The notes: generated by a model from the sequence alone, not told the origin. Counted from the stretch's first letter, positions 1-8,921 are shown. The stretch: 64,000 nt of DNA from Paenibacillus sp. MBLB1832 (GCF_032271945.1 NZ_CP130319.1:4731001-4795000), one strand, 5' to 3'. Translations and numbers: made by a program.

Positions 1-10
1 TCGCCTTCAT
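1..10 (-). CDS. Start of a gene running off the left edge
   Basis: Only the first codons (ATG AAG GCG) lie in the window, at positions 10 to 2 on the minus strand. They are supported by a GGAGGGA ribosome binding site at 23-29 with about 12 bases of spacing. Nothing can be said about the product. Confidence 0.35.
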
Positions 11-56
11 ATACAGTAATTCCCTCCGTTGTACGCTCACGACCCGATAGTCGCCA

Positions 57-78
57 GAAAAGCCGGTTTTCACCGACT
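57..78 (-). terminator. Probable terminator overlapping the Spo0E-like stop codon
   Basis: On the minus strand AGTCGGT pairs with ACCGGCT (one G-U pair) around a GAAA-type loop and is followed by a short TTTT. The stop codon of the upstream small gene lies in the loop. The U tract is short, so termination may be partial. Confidence 0.5.
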
Positions 79-336
79 TTTCTTTCCTGACGTCATATAT
101 TCATTTATTTTCTGATCCAGCATTGTACTTAATTCAACGACTGCATCGGATGTCATTTCTCGACCTTCCATGACCATCTGTTCCATTTTGCGTCTTAACG
201 TATGAATCTCTTCCTCGAGAATCGACAGGGTATTGGGCTTCTTGGCATTTTTGGATAACCAACGTTTGCCGAAATCTTGCTCGCGAATCTGAAACTGCTT
301 TTGAAAGCTAGTTAGCTGATATTCCATAAAAGCCAT
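70..336 (-). CDS. Spo0E-like aspartyl-phosphate phosphatase
   Basis: Small 88-residue protein whose C-terminal half matches the Spo0E family: a first helix (residues about 43-56, with LRRKMEQMV), a short turn, and a second helix with the family signature S-x-x-L-D-x-x-I followed by Y (LSTMLDQKINEY, about residues 69-80). Members dephosphorylate phosphorylated Spo0A and so delay sporulation; the Ser and Asp of the second helix are the conserved functional residues. The N-terminal 40 residues are longer than in the shortest members and are not recognised. The start is set by AAGGAGGGA seven bases before ATG. The gene stands alone between alaT and the edge gene. The target response regulator cannot be read from sequence. 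Confidence 0.75.
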   Translation of the reverse strand: MAFMEYQLTSFQKQFQIREQDFGKRWLSKNAKKPNTLSILEEEIHTLRRKMEQMVMEGREMTSDAVVELSTMLDQKINEYMTSGKKSR

Positions 337-406
337 GGGCTCATCCCTCCTTACTCTAAGAATACCAGTTTTTGTGTTCTATGAACATATCATTTTAGAA
401 CGAATC

Positions 407-1609
407 TTATAATTTCCTTAAAAATTTTCCAATTCTTTCTAAGGCTTCGCTCAACTGTGAAACACTATAGGCGTAAGAGCAACGCAGGAAGCCCTCTCCA
501 CCTAATCCGAACACATCACCAGGCACAGCAGCGACCTTGGCTTCAAACAGCAACCGCTGAGCGAATTCTTCCGAAGTTAACCCCGTTGCCACAATGCTTG
601 GAAATGCGTAGAAAGCGCCTTGCGGTTCATGGCATTGGAGCCCGATCTCGCGAAATCCTTTGACGACAAGACGGCGCCGTTGATTGTAGGATTCGATCAT
701 GCGATCCTTCTCTTCCAGCCCATTCGTCAATGCTTCATGAGCGGCCACTTGCCCCATAACAGGTGCACACATGACCGTGTATTGGTGAATTTTGGTCATC
801 GCCGAGATCAGCTCCTGATGCCCACATGCGTATCCCATTCTCCAGCCCGTCATGGCAAAAGCTTTGGAGAAGCCGCTCACGAGAATGGTCCGATCCTTCA
901 TGCCAGGAATAGCCGCGAAGCTCACATGCTTCTGACCGTAGGTCAGCTCTGCATAGATTTCATCAGAGATGACGATCAAGTCCTTCTCTTCGACGACTTT
1001 AGCAATCGGCAACCAATCTTCATAGCTCATAGTTCCGCCAGTCGGATTGCTCGGATAGCAAAGAATGAGCACTTTAGAGCGCGGTGTGATTGCATCGCGA
1101 AGCGCTTTCTCGGTGAGCTTGAACTGATCTTTTGCGAACGTTTCGATGCCCACAGGCACGCCGCCGCTGAGACTTGTGATCGGTGAGTACGAAATGTAGC
1201 ACGGCTCAGGGATCAAAATTTCATCCCCCGGTGTAATCAAGGAACGCAGCGCTAAATCGATCGCCTCGCTGCCGCCAACGGTGACTAGCACTTCATTCGA
1301 TGGTTCATATTTCACTTTGAAAGACGTATATAAATAATTCGCGATCGCTTCGCGAAGTTCTGGAATACCAGAGTTCGGTGTATATTTGGTTCTTCCGCGC
1401 TCCAAGGAATGCACAGCAGCTTCACGCACATGCCACGGGGTAGAGAAATCAGGCTCGCCTACACCAAGCGAAATAATATCATCCTTGCTGTTGTTAACCA
1501 GATCGAAAAACTTCCGAATACCCGAAGGCTTCATTTCGCGCACGGCAGGAGCGAGGTAATTTTGCATAGATTTGTTGCTCGGTTGAATCGTAGTTTCGTC
1601 CTTGATCAT
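407..1609 (-). CDS. alaT: Alanine transaminase, class I/II PLP aminotransferase
   Basis: A 400-residue fold-type I aminotransferase, very close in my recollection to Bacillus AlaT (YugH), which makes alanine from pyruvate and glutamate. Seen: the GVGEPDFSTP substrate-binding region (about 49-58), SNPTGG (187-192), the PLP-contacting Asp216 in SDEIYAELTYG, and the Schiff-base Lys249 in SGFSKAFAMTGWR. It lies 15 bases downstream of the Lrp-type gene alaR, on the same strand, the same pair as in Bacillus, so the two are probably one operon and AlaR probably regulates it. The start has an AGGGAGAGGG site six bases upstream; Met15 is an alternative nearer to the usual family N-terminus. Confidence 0.88.
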   Translation of the reverse strand: MIKDETTIQPSNKSMQNYLAPAVREMKPSGIRKFFDLVNNSKDDIISLGVGEPDFSTPWHVREAAVHSLERGRTKYTPNSGIPELREAIANYLYTSFKVKYEPSNEVLVTVGGSEAIDLALRSLITPGDEILIPEPCYISYSPITSLSGGVPVGIETFAKDQFKLTEKALRDAITPRSKVLILCYPSNPTGGTMSYEDWLPIAKVVEEKDLIVISDEIYAELTYGQKHVSFAAIPGMKDRTILVSGFSKAFAMTGWRMGYACGHQELISAMTKIHQYTVMCAPVMGQVAAHEALTNGLEEKDRMIESYNQRRRLVVKGFREIGLQCHEPQGAFYAFPSIVATGLTSEEFAQRLLFEAKVAAVPGDVFGLGGEGFLRCSYAYSVSQLSEALERIGKFLRKL

Positions 1610-1624
1610 GATGTTCCCTCTCCC

Positions 1625-2116
1625 TTACGGCGAAACAAGCATCCGGTGATCGTCTTCCTGATCCTCGAAAATAATGCCGTCTTGTTTGTATTTTTTCAAA
1701 ATGAAGTTCGTTTTCGTAGAAAGCACGCGATCGATCGGCGAAAGCTTATTCGAAACAAATGAAGCGACCTGCTTTAATGAGCTGCCTTCAATCTCAACAA
1801 GCAAATCGTAAGCGCCTGACATGAGATAAACCGATTTCACTTCTGGATATAAATAGATCCGTTCCGCAATCGCATCAAATCCGCGTCCGCGTTCCGGCGT
1901 AATTTGCACTTCAATTAGGGCGGTAACCTTCTCGTCATCCACTTTACTCCAGTTCACGACTGTCGCGTATTTGACGATGACCTTATCCGCTTCCATCTCG
2001 CTGATCGCTCGCGCCACTTCGTCCTCCGCCGTTCCTAACATGGTGGCGATCAGACTCGCGCTCCTGCGGGCGTCTTCCTTTAGTAAATCGAGAATTTTAA
2101 GCTTCAAAGTATCCAT
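1625..2116 (-). CDS. alaR: Lrp/AsnC family regulator AlaR
   Basis: A 163-residue Lrp/AsnC regulator: N-terminal winged helix-turn-helix (about residues 1-60, beginning MDTLKLKILDLL) and a C-terminal RAM effector domain (about 70-145, with SGAYDLLVEIEG). The start is placed at the internal ATG at 2116 because AAAGGTAGG lies seven bases before it; the open frame extends 12 codons further without a good site. The family binds amino acids as octamers and controls adjacent metabolic genes. Here the neighbour is alaT, 15 bases downstream, so alanine control is the likely role by analogy with Bacillus YugG/AlaR. Confidence 0.85.
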   Translation of the reverse strand: MDTLKLKILDLLKEDARRSASLIATMLGTAEDEVARAISEMEADKVIVKYATVVNWSKVDDEKVTALIEVQITPERGRGFDAIAERIYLYPEVKSVYLMSGAYDLLVEIEGSSLKQVASFVSNKLSPIDRVLSTKTNFILKKYKQDGIIFEDQEDDHRMLVSP

Positions 2117-2252
2117 GGTTAAACCTACCTTTCTGAAATATGTTTCGTTCATCCTTCCATCTTACAATGAATCCATGTCCCAATTCAATTACTGCGTGCG
2201 GAAGTTCCAGCAGAATATTTGGCTATAGGCGAAAATTCCGCCCCTGCCATTG

Positions 2253-2294
2253 AAAAAAGCCACAAGAGATGTAAGAACATCTCCTGTGACTTTC
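2253..2294 (-). terminator. Rho-independent terminator after cysK
   Basis: On the minus strand a 14-bp stem (GTCACAGGAGATGT with ACATCTCTTGTGGC, two G-U pairs) with a TCTT loop is followed by six T. It sits just past the cysK stop codon. Confidence 0.88.
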
Positions 2295-2302
2295 CAGCTG
2301 TC

Positions 2303-3226
2303 TCAATCAAAAAGATTCATGCTGAGATACCGCTCACCTGTATCTGGCGCTATGCAGAGTACGCGTTTTCCCGCGCCAAGCTTCCTTGCCACTTGCATGC
2401 CAGTCCAAACGGAAGCACCTGCGGACGGGCCTACAAGGATACCTTCTCGACTTGCCAAATCCCGCATCGTCCCAATCGCATCCTCATCGGACACCTGTAC
2501 AATTTCATCGTAGATGCCTGTATTTAAAATAGCCGGAACAAAACCTGGGCTTGTCCCTACCAGCTTATGCGGTCCTGGGCTTCCCCCTGATAAGACAGGC
2601 GAGCCCTTCGGTTCTACAACATAGATTTGAATATCAGACAAATGCTCTCTGAGTACTTCGCCCGTCCCCGTAATGGTCCCGCCTGTGCCTGACGTTGCAA
2701 CGAAGGCATCTAACCGCCCTTCCATTTGTTCAAGGATTTCAATCGCTGTCGTGACTCTGTGGATGTTCGGATTTGCTGGGTTTTCGAATTGCTGTGGGAT
2801 GAAGCTGCCTGGGATACGGTCACGCAACTCGATCGCCTTCGCAATCGCTCCAGGCATCCGCTGTGCTGCTGGCGTTAGCACTACTTCGGCTCCGTAAGCT
2901 TTGAGTATATTAATGCGCTCTTTGCTCATATTGTCCGGCATAATGAGAATCGCTTTATACCCTTTGGCAGCTGCATTCATGGCCAGCCCAATCCCAGTAT
3001 TTCCGCTAGTCGGCTCTATGATAGTCGCCCCGGGCTGAAGATGGCCTGCTTTTTCGGCTTCCTGAATGAGATTGAACGCAGCCCTGTCCTTTACGCTTCC
3101 GCTCGGATTGAAGTACTCCAATTTCACATATAATTCCGCCGCATTTTCATCCAATAAGCGATTTATTCTTACAACAGGCGTATCCCCGATAAGTTCGGTG
3201 ATGCTGTTCACCATTTTTTTCGACAT
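2303..3226 (-). CDS. cysK: Cysteine synthase A (O-acetylserine sulfhydrylase)
   Basis: 307-residue fold-type II PLP enzyme that makes cysteine from O-acetylserine and sulfide. Seen: the PLP lysine Lys46 in PSGSVKDR, the substrate loop PTSGNTG (72-78), the phosphate-binding loop TSGTGGT (178-184), and GPSAGAS near residue 264. The open frame extends upstream, but the start at 3226 has a GAGGAGGGGG site and gives the usual family N-terminus (NSITELIGDTP). It has its own terminator. Bacillus genomes carry more than one paralogue (cysK, ytkP, mccA); CysK is the best fit from the sequence, though a paralogue cannot be excluded. Confidence 0.87.
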   Translation of the reverse strand: MSKKMVNSITELIGDTPVVRINRLLDENAAELYVKLEYFNPSGSVKDRAAFNLIQEAEKAGHLQPGATIIEPTSGNTGIGLAMNAAAKGYKAILIMPDNMSKERINILKAYGAEVVLTPAAQRMPGAIAKAIELRDRIPGSFIPQQFENPANPNIHRVTTAIEILEQMEGRLDAFVATSGTGGTITGTGEVLREHLSDIQIYVVEPKGSPVLSGGSPGPHKLVGTSPGFVPAILNTGIYDEIVQVSDEDAIGTMRDLASREGILVGPSAGASVWTGMQVARKLGAGKRVLCIAPDTGERYLSMNLFD

Positions 3227-3291
3227 GGGGTTCCCCCTCCTCTTCCTGCCATTGCTGCTAACTACATTGTTATCGGGATGCTCCATATCTG

Positions 3292-4509
3292 TCAAGATTG
3301 GGATGCAGGCAGCTGATTTCTGATAAAGCACCAGGAGAAGAAGGTCGAGCTTCCGATCACCAACAACAGCACATTGATGACAAGCGGTTCCTTACTCCAA
3401 GAAATCACACAAATGAATAGCAGCACGCCGCAGACTCGTCCTAGATTCAAGGATAACTCACGGAGCACAATAAATTCCTCTCGCTGCTTTGCACTCTCCT
3501 CATCAGAGCCAATGAGATCGAACACAACGGAAATCATCGGGATGGAATACATCGGGAAGAAGAGCGCGGATCCAAGACCGAATATTAACAACGTCATATA
3601 TGACATTTTCCAGAAAAAAGGTAAAATCACCAGCACAACCATGACCGAACCGATGAGCATGCTTCTTCTCCGAAAAGCTGGCCGAATGAACCGACCTGCT
3701 GCCCAGAACGAAACTAACGCCACCGAAGATGTTATTAATGCAAAGTTGCCTAAGCTCGCTTCACTTGATGTCGAGATATACACGAGCAATCCAATCATGA
3801 AGCCAAACACACCTTCACGAATCCCTTGAAAAGCAAGTGCCAAGCTTACAGCTTTCCACGGCGTATGCGGTTGCCTTAGAACACGGAGGGGAAGCAGCCA
3901 GGCATAGTTTCCGCTTACTTTTCGTTTTTTCAGAAAAAAACTGATCACAACACCTAATACAAAAATCCCTAATGAGATGGAAAAAATCAGCCGATAACCC
4001 GCTCGATCCCCTAAGCTTACAATGAGCATACCAGAGATCCAAGGGGCAATAATGCCAGCTCCCGCGCCTAGTAGGCCAACCCATCCGTTGAATCGATCCC
4101 GATTATCAGGATCCGTGACTTCGAAGTATACCACGTTAAATGCAAGCCAGAAAAAGCCCACCGAGATGCCTTGAACGAGTCCAAGCCATACAAAATAATG
4201 GACACTGCTGGTGCCCATCCATAGAACCAACATATAGAAGCAAGCCGAAACGGAAACGCCAATGCGGAGGCAATTCATTTTATTGTGTTCTTTCACCCAT
4301 TTTCCTGCCAACCAAAACGTAATGGCCATCGTCAAATGAGTGGTCAACGTAAACCAACCAATCAATGTGAAATCGTTCTTCGCCTTCCATAAGTACACAC
4401 CAACGAACGTGCCTGACAGTGCATTCGCACCGCCGAAAAGCGCATGAACAATAAGCAAAAGAATCGCTTGGGCATCCAGCTTTCCCTTGCTTTTCGTCAT
4501 TTCCTGCAT
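3292..4509 (-). CDS. MFS transporter, 12-helix, substrate unknown
   Basis: 405-residue very hydrophobic protein with about 12 predicted membrane segments and a central loop near residue 190-205 (KKRKVSG). It resembles the YqgE-type group of Bacillus major facilitator proteins. No substrate-specific motif is visible. The start is supported by CAGGAGGAGG directly upstream. It reads toward cysK with a 65-base gap and no clear terminator between them, so cotranscription with cysK is possible, but that alone does not show a link to sulfur metabolism. Confidence 0.8.
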   Translation of the reverse strand: MQEMTKSKGKLDAQAILLLIVHALFGGANALSGTFVGVYLWKAKNDFTLIGWFTLTTHLTMAITFWLAGKWVKEHNKMNCLRIGVSVSACFYMLVLWMGTSSVHYFVWLGLVQGISVGFFWLAFNVVYFEVTDPDNRDRFNGWVGLLGAGAGIIAPWISGMLIVSLGDRAGYRLIFSISLGIFVLGVVISFFLKKRKVSGNYAWLLPLRVLRQPHTPWKAVSLALAFQGIREGVFGFMIGLLVYISTSSEASLGNFALITSSVALVSFWAAGRFIRPAFRRRSMLIGSVMVVLVILPFFWKMSYMTLLIFGLGSALFFPMYSIPMISVVFDLIGSDEESAKQREEFIVLRELSLNLGRVCGVLLFICVISWSKEPLVINVLLLVIGSSTFFSWCFIRNQLPASQS

Positions 4510-4586
4510 ATTCCTCCTCCTGTTTCAATGGATTTTGGCTTTTGTTAAGCTTCCCCATTCCAGTGAAAATATGAGGGCCTCGTACG

Positions 4587-4619
4587 CAAAAAAAAAAACC
4601 GAATCCCTTGGACTCGGTT
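4587..4619 (-). terminator. Strong terminator of the envelope-stress operon
   Basis: On the minus strand ACCGAGTCC pairs with GGATTCGGT around AAG and runs into eleven T. It closes the pspA operon after the zinc-ribbon gene. Confidence 0.92.
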
Positions 4620-4634
4620 CTCTCATCAACATAT

Positions 4635-5135
4635 TTATTCGGATTTAATACGCTCGACCATCAACAAACGATCCGTATCAGAAAGCACTTTTTCTACTCG
4701 GAAACAGGATGGACAAATATAGACATCCGATGTAAAAGGGCCCGTTAAGAACGCATTTCCTAAGTTCTTAGGAATGATTGGTGTGAACGAAGCTTCACTT
4801 GTTACTTCCATTCCAGCATGCAACATAAATTCATGACAGCTCGAGCATTCCGGCGCTTCTTCCTGTTCGTCCGTCAACTGCTGAACCTTCTCGCCATATT
4901 TATCAAGCGGCTCATCGGAATCATCCCAAGCGGATGCTAAATCCTCATCGGATTCCGCATATTCCTGCTCATTAAAGCGCAGCTTTTGCCCCGTTTGTTT
5001 CACTTTCAAATCGATGCTCCGATAATCGATTAATTCATTAAAACAATGTGGACATTCGTCCTCAGGTCCAATCTCGGGATCCCAAACGATCTCCGTTTGG
5101 CACCATGGACATACGACTTCTTCATTGCCACTCAT
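4635..5135 (-). CDS. Zinc-ribbon protein with four CxxC knuckles
   Basis: 166-residue acidic soluble protein. Four CxxC pairs are visible: CPWC and CPHC near the N-terminus (about residues 9-31), then CSSC (about 97-100) and CPSC (about 146-149), so two zinc ribbons are likely, joined by an acidic linker. The start at 5135 follows GGTGGGGG; a GTG five codons upstream overlaps that site and is less likely. It is the last gene of the pspA, DUF350, small-peptide operon, 25 bases after the peptide gene. The function is unknown; the position suggests an accessory role in envelope stress. Confidence 0.75.
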   Translation of the reverse strand: MSGNEEVVCPWCQTEIVWDPEIGPEDECPHCFNELIDYRSIDLKVKQTGQKLRFNEQEYAESDEDLASAWDDSDEPLDKYGEKVQQLTDEQEEAPECSSCHEFMLHAGMEVTSEASFTPIIPKNLGNAFLTGPFTSDVYICPSCFRVEKVLSDTDRLLMVERIKSE

Positions 5136-5160
5136 TGCGTAAACCCCCACCTACTTGCAA

Positions 5161-5244
5161 TTATGCATATTTCCATACATAATAAACCCCCGCCGCGACA
5201 AACACAAGTGCAATCGCAAACAAGGTTCCCCACAGGTACTTCAT
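5161..5244 (-). CDS. 27-residue single-span membrane peptide
   Basis: A short gene encoding 27 residues: MKYLWG, then a hydrophobic helix (TLFAIALVFVAAGVYYV, about 7-23), then WKYA. GGAGGC lies seven bases before the ATG. It sits between the DUF350 gene (38-base gap) and the zinc-ribbon gene (25-base gap) in the same direction, which makes translation likely. Such peptides often bind larger membrane proteins; here the DUF350 protein or PspA would be the obvious candidates, but that is inference. Confidence 0.7.
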   Translation of the reverse strand: MKYLWGTLFAIALVFVAAGVYYVWKYA

Positions 5245-5282
5245 CGTTTAAGCCTCCAACATTATGTAAAATACGACTACAC

Positions 5283-5702
5283 CTAGGTTACACATGCTCC
5301 AACCACATAGGATAAGGAGACCGATAACGTTAAAGACAAGAAGCCAACGGCACGATTATCCTTCTTAATTTCTTCATCAATTTTGAAATAAGGTGTAAGG
5401 AATTCAAAAATAAAATAAGCAACTAATAGCAACAGGAAGCCATAGCCTGCCCAAATGAGAGAGTGAATCATCGTGTCGTTGTTTAGAATGGCAAATCGGA
5501 ACAAGTTGCAAATCCCAAAAATTTTACCGCCCGTGGCCATAGCAACCGACAAATTACCTTTTTTGATTTCGGCCCAATCATCATATTTCGTAACCAGCTC
5601 GAAGATCGTTAGAAAGACGACTAGCGCGACTAAAGCAACGGCAAAAAATGCGAGCGTTGATAAATACGGGTTACCTAACAAAACATCCACCTCTTCGTTC
5701 AT
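5283..5702 (-). CDS. DUF350 family membrane protein
   Basis: 139-residue protein with four predicted membrane helices and the DUF350 signature in the first loop (DDWAEIKKGNLSVAMATGG, about 41-59). In enterobacteria the DUF350 protein YjfL is encoded beside the PspA-like YjfJ, so the pairing with pspA here is a conserved association. AGGAG lies before the ATG. The biochemical role is not established; channel-like or membrane-protecting functions have been suggested. It follows pspA by 75 bases that contain a hairpin. Confidence 0.83.
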   Translation of the reverse strand: MNEEVDVLLGNPYLSTLAFFAVALVALVVFLTIFELVTKYDDWAEIKKGNLSVAMATGGKIFGICNLFRFAILNNDTMIHSLIWAGYGFLLLLVAYFIFEFLTPYFKIDEEIKKDNRAVGFLSLTLSVSLSYVVGACVT

Positions 5703-5730
5703 ATCGTCTCCTGCCTTCCTTTACACAAGT

Positions 5731-5755
5731 AGAGACTGAGTAGGACTCAGTCTCT
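5731..5755. repeat. Perfect hairpin between pspA and the DUF350 gene
   Basis: AGAGACTGAG and CTCAGTCTCT form a perfect 10-bp stem with a five-base loop. There is no T run on either side, so it is not a normal terminator. It may be an mRNA processing or stability element that sets the ratio of PspA to the downstream proteins. Confidence 0.6.
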
Positions 5756-5777
5756 CGCAGGTACAACTAGTATATCA

Positions 5778-6458
5778 TTAGGATTGTTTTTTTTCAGCAA
5801 GCTTCGCACGCATAGCGGCCAACTCATCATCGATCCCGCTGCTGCTTGCCCCTAAGCTGTCCAGCTCATCATCCAAGCTGCGGTTTTTGGCGCGGATTTC
5901 TCCGCTCGCTTGAGCTTCCGCCTCCATTTGAAGAACTTTTTCACTCATACGGTCAAAACCTTTAGCCGCGTTATCCGTACCAAAGCCGGACATCGCTTGG
6001 TTGATTTGTTTCTGTGCCTTCGCTGTTTCAGCACGCGCAACCAATAAATCTTTTTTGTTTTTCATTTTGGAGAATTCATCTTTCATCTCCGTCAATTGAG
6101 CGCGAAGTTGATCCGCGTTCGTTTTAGCCATATCGTACTGACGTTTCAATTCATCATAACGAGTTTGGTGTTCTTTCTTATCTTCCAGCGCGCGGCGAGC
6201 CAAATCTTCATTACCAGCTTCAAGAGCTTTCATCGCCTGCTCTGTACGCTTTGTAACCATTTCTTCTGATTCTTCAACTTGCAGCTTGAATTTCTTCTCA
6301 ATCGCGATTTGCTTCGCTACTGCAGATTCAGCTTCCAAAATATCTTCTTCCATATCACGTAAAAATTGATTCAGCATTTTAACTGGATCTTCTGCTTTAT
6401 CCAGCAAATCATTAATTGAAGCCATAGTCATATCCCGAAGTCTTTTGAAAATTCCCAT
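5778..6458 (-). CDS. pspA: PspA/IM30 family envelope-stress protein
   Basis: 226-residue, almost wholly helical coiled-coil protein of the PspA/IM30/LiaH family (N-terminal amphipathic stretch MGIFKRLRDMTMASINDLLD, then long heptads, with the typical AEDPVKMLNQFLRDMEEDI). Members polymerise on damaged membranes and limit proton leakage. A GGAGGA site precedes the ATG. A sigma-W-like promoter lies 45-71 bases upstream, as for Bacillus subtilis pspA. It leads an operon with DUF350, a membrane peptide and a zinc-ribbon protein. Confidence 0.9.
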   Translation of the reverse strand: MGIFKRLRDMTMASINDLLDKAEDPVKMLNQFLRDMEEDILEAESAVAKQIAIEKKFKLQVEESEEMVTKRTEQAMKALEAGNEDLARRALEDKKEHQTRYDELKRQYDMAKTNADQLRAQLTEMKDEFSKMKNKKDLLVARAETAKAQKQINQAMSGFGTDNAAKGFDRMSEKVLQMEAEAQASGEIRAKNRSLDDELDSLGASSSGIDDELAAMRAKLAEKKQS

Positions 6459-6501
6459 TCTAAAATTCCTCCTAAGGTTTAATACTCTTTTATATCTATT
6501 T

Positions 6502-6529
6502 CATACGCAGCACCAAAGAATGAGTTTCA
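6502..6529 (-). promoter_or_regulatory. Sigma-W-like (ECF) promoter of pspA
   Basis: On the minus strand TGAAAC (6529-6524), exactly 16 bases, then CGTA (6507-6504) match the Bacillus sigma-W consensus TGAAAC-N16-CGTA. The start point would fall near 6494, about 36 bases before the pspA ATG. The match is to both hexamers and the spacing, and the downstream gene is a classical sigma-W target. Confidence 0.8.
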
Positions 6530-6551
6530 AAAAGCTTGAAAATTTTATATG

Positions 6552-8921
6552 CTATTTCAATTCAACGACCGTAACCCCAGCTCCACCTTCATTGTAATTG
6601 CCCATACGGTAGCTTTTCACGTGCTTATGGCGACGAAGATAATCTTGCATCCCCGTACGCAGCACACCTGTACCTTTGCCATGAATAAGGTAGACTTGCC
6701 CAAAATTACTTAAGAACGATTCGTCCAGGAATCGATCTGCCTCAATCATGGCTTCTTCCATATTCATACCACGCATATCTAACTCCATTTTGACATTATC
6801 ATCACGGGTTCGTTTTACGGTTGTCGCTGTTTTCTGAGGTTGTTTCGCTTGTGGTGCATTGCCTGTCTTCTCTAAATTGGAAAGAGCCACCTTCATCTTC
6901 ATAATGCCTAATTGGACATTGGCTTCCGTTGTTCCCACAAGCTCAACAACATGCCCCTTCTGACCGAGCGAAATGACCCGTACCTCATCACCGGCTTCAA
7001 TCTGCTCTGGCCGCTTCTTCAAAGCGCGCACTTGCTTACTGCGCAGCTCAGGTGTCGCCTGATCCAATCGGCGTTTTGCTTCGACTAAGCGGTGGTCCTT
7101 GACGCCGCCAGCTTCTTCCAACGCCATACGGCGCAGCTCGGCTATGACTTCGTCTGCTTCGCGTCGCGCTTTAAGAACCGCTTCGCGTGCATCACGCTCT
7201 GCCTTCTCCAGCAGCTTGTCGCGCTGCTCGTCGAACTTCTGCTGCTGCGCTTCCAACGACTTCCGCACGGCTTCTGCCTCTTTGCGCAATTGCTCAGCAG
7301 CAAGTCGCTCCGACTCTGCAATGAGTCGGTTTTCTTCCAGTGAAGCAATCATCGACTCAACGCGTTGATCTTCCTCACCAACCTGCGCACGGGCGTGCTC
7401 AATGATGCGCCGCGACAGTCCCAGACGCTCAGCAATTGCAAAAGCGTTACTGCGACCAGGCACCCCAACCAACAAGCGATACGTGGGACTAAGCGTTTGA
7501 ATGTCAAATTCCATACTCGCATTAATCGTCCCCTGCTTCTGGTAAGCATAGGCTTTCAGCTCAGAATAGTGCGTAGTTGCAATAATTCGACAACCTATTT
7601 GATGGATATAGTCCAAAATGGAGATCGCTAAAGCCGAACCTTCCGCTGGATCGGTTCCTGCTCCAAGTTCATCTAGCAGCACTAAGCTCTTCGGGGTCAT
7701 GTCACGTAAAATACTTATAATATTCGTCATATGACTAGAGAATGTACTTAAATTTTGCTCAATGCTTTGTTCGTCGCCAATATCTGCAAAGATGGCATCA
7801 AACACACAAAGCTGCGTGCCTTCTTCCGCTGGGACGAACAATCCAGACATTGCCATCAAACTCAGAAGTCCCACCGTTTTAAGCGAAACGGTCTTTCCTC
7901 CTGTGTTTGGGCCTGTCACAATTATCTGGGAATAATCATTCCCCAGCTCCAAATCTAACGGCACAACAGAATCAGCTGCGATGAGCGGGTGTCTGCCTCG
8001 TTTTATTTTGATGAAACCACGATCATTAAGTCGAGGCATCGTCGCTTTTAATTCCCTAGCCAAACCTGCTTTGGCAAACGTGAAATCAAGTTCCGCTAGC
8101 AGATTAACATCCTCAACTAGCAGTTCCACCTGCTCTGCTACCAGAGCAGTTAATGCCTGCAGGATCTTCTCAATCTCAGCTTCTTCCTTGAACTTAAGCT
8201 CACGAATCTTATTGTTTAATTGTACGATGGCATCTGGCTCGATATATAGCGTTGCACCTGAAGCAGATTGATCGTGAATCATTCCGCCAAAACTTGAACG
8301 ATATTCCGACTTCACTGGAATAACAAAACGGTCATTTCGAATCGTAATCAAAACATCCTGCAGCATTTTTTGCACAGAGGAATTACGAATCATTTGTTCT
8401 AGTCGTTCGCGAACTCTGCTTTCGCCTGAGCGAAGCTCACTGCGAACTCGCCCCAGTTCAGGACTTGCTCCGTCCACAACGACGGCATTTTCATCAATGC
8501 AACTGTTGATCTTATCTTCTAATTGTTTGTTTTCAGTCAATAATTCAACTTGTGATTTCAGCATCGGGATGGCATATTCATCGTGAACAGCAAGTACAAA
8601 TCGCTTCAATCTACGCGTTCCAAACATCGTCGTTGAAATATCGAGTAGTTCCGTAGGATTCAACATCCCGCCAATTCGAGCGCGATGCAGGGAGGCACGG
8701 ATATCGCGAATTCCACCGAAAGGAGCATTCCCCTTCAGCCTTTCAACGTTAACAGCTTCATCGGTCGCTTGTAAACGCAGCTTAACAAGCTCGAAATCAC
8801 CTTTGGGTTCAAGCTTCTCCGCGGCATCCTTCCCCAACGAAGTTGAGGCATGATGAGCAACCTTATGTAAAATTTTCTCGTATTCTAAAGTTTTTATAAT
8901 TTTAGGATTCAACGTTTCCAA
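6552..8921 (-). CDS. mutS2: Endonuclease MutS2
   Basis: 789 residues, normal length for MutS2. An N-terminal coiled core and clamp (1-310), the MutS ATPase domain with Walker A GPNTGGKT (337-344) and DELGAGTDP (417-425), a long coiled coil (about 520-640), a linker, and a C-terminal Smr nuclease domain (about 710-789, with HGKGTGVLR). No mismatch-recognition domain I is present, as expected. In Firmicutes it acts on recombination intermediates and collided ribosomes. In Bacillus polX lies between cvpA and mutS2; here that space holds other genes, and polX is not in the window. Confidence 0.93.
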   Translation of the reverse strand: METLNPKIIKTLEYEKILHKVAHHASTSLGKDAAEKLEPKGDFELVKLRLQATDEAVNVERLKGNAPFGGIRDIRASLHRARIGGMLNPTELLDISTTMFGTRRLKRFVLAVHDEYAIPMLKSQVELLTENKQLEDKINSCIDENAVVVDGASPELGRVRSELRSGESRVRERLEQMIRNSSVQKMLQDVLITIRNDRFVIPVKSEYRSSFGGMIHDQSASGATLYIEPDAIVQLNNKIRELKFKEEAEIEKILQALTALVAEQVELLVEDVNLLAELDFTFAKAGLARELKATMPRLNDRGFIKIKRGRHPLIAADSVVPLDLELGNDYSQIIVTGPNTGGKTVSLKTVGLLSLMAMSGLFVPAEEGTQLCVFDAIFADIGDEQSIEQNLSTFSSHMTNIISILRDMTPKSLVLLDELGAGTDPAEGSALAISILDYIHQIGCRIIATTHYSELKAYAYQKQGTINASMEFDIQTLSPTYRLLVGVPGRSNAFAIAERLGLSRRIIEHARAQVGEEDQRVESMIASLEENRLIAESERLAAEQLRKEAEAVRKSLEAQQQKFDEQRDKLLEKAERDAREAVLKARREADEVIAELRRMALEEAGGVKDHRLVEAKRRLDQATPELRSKQVRALKKRPEQIEAGDEVRVISLGQKGHVVELVGTTEANVQLGIMKMKVALSNLEKTGNAPQAKQPQKTATTVKRTRDDNVKMELDMRGMNMEEAMIEADRFLDESFLSNFGQVYLIHGKGTGVLRTGMQDYLRRHKHVKSYRMGNYNEGGAGVTVVELK

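Noticed and set aside
620-1186. 188-codon plus-strand frame inside alaT
   Set aside because: Antisense to a well-conserved aminotransferase gene, with no start signals and no recognisable protein.
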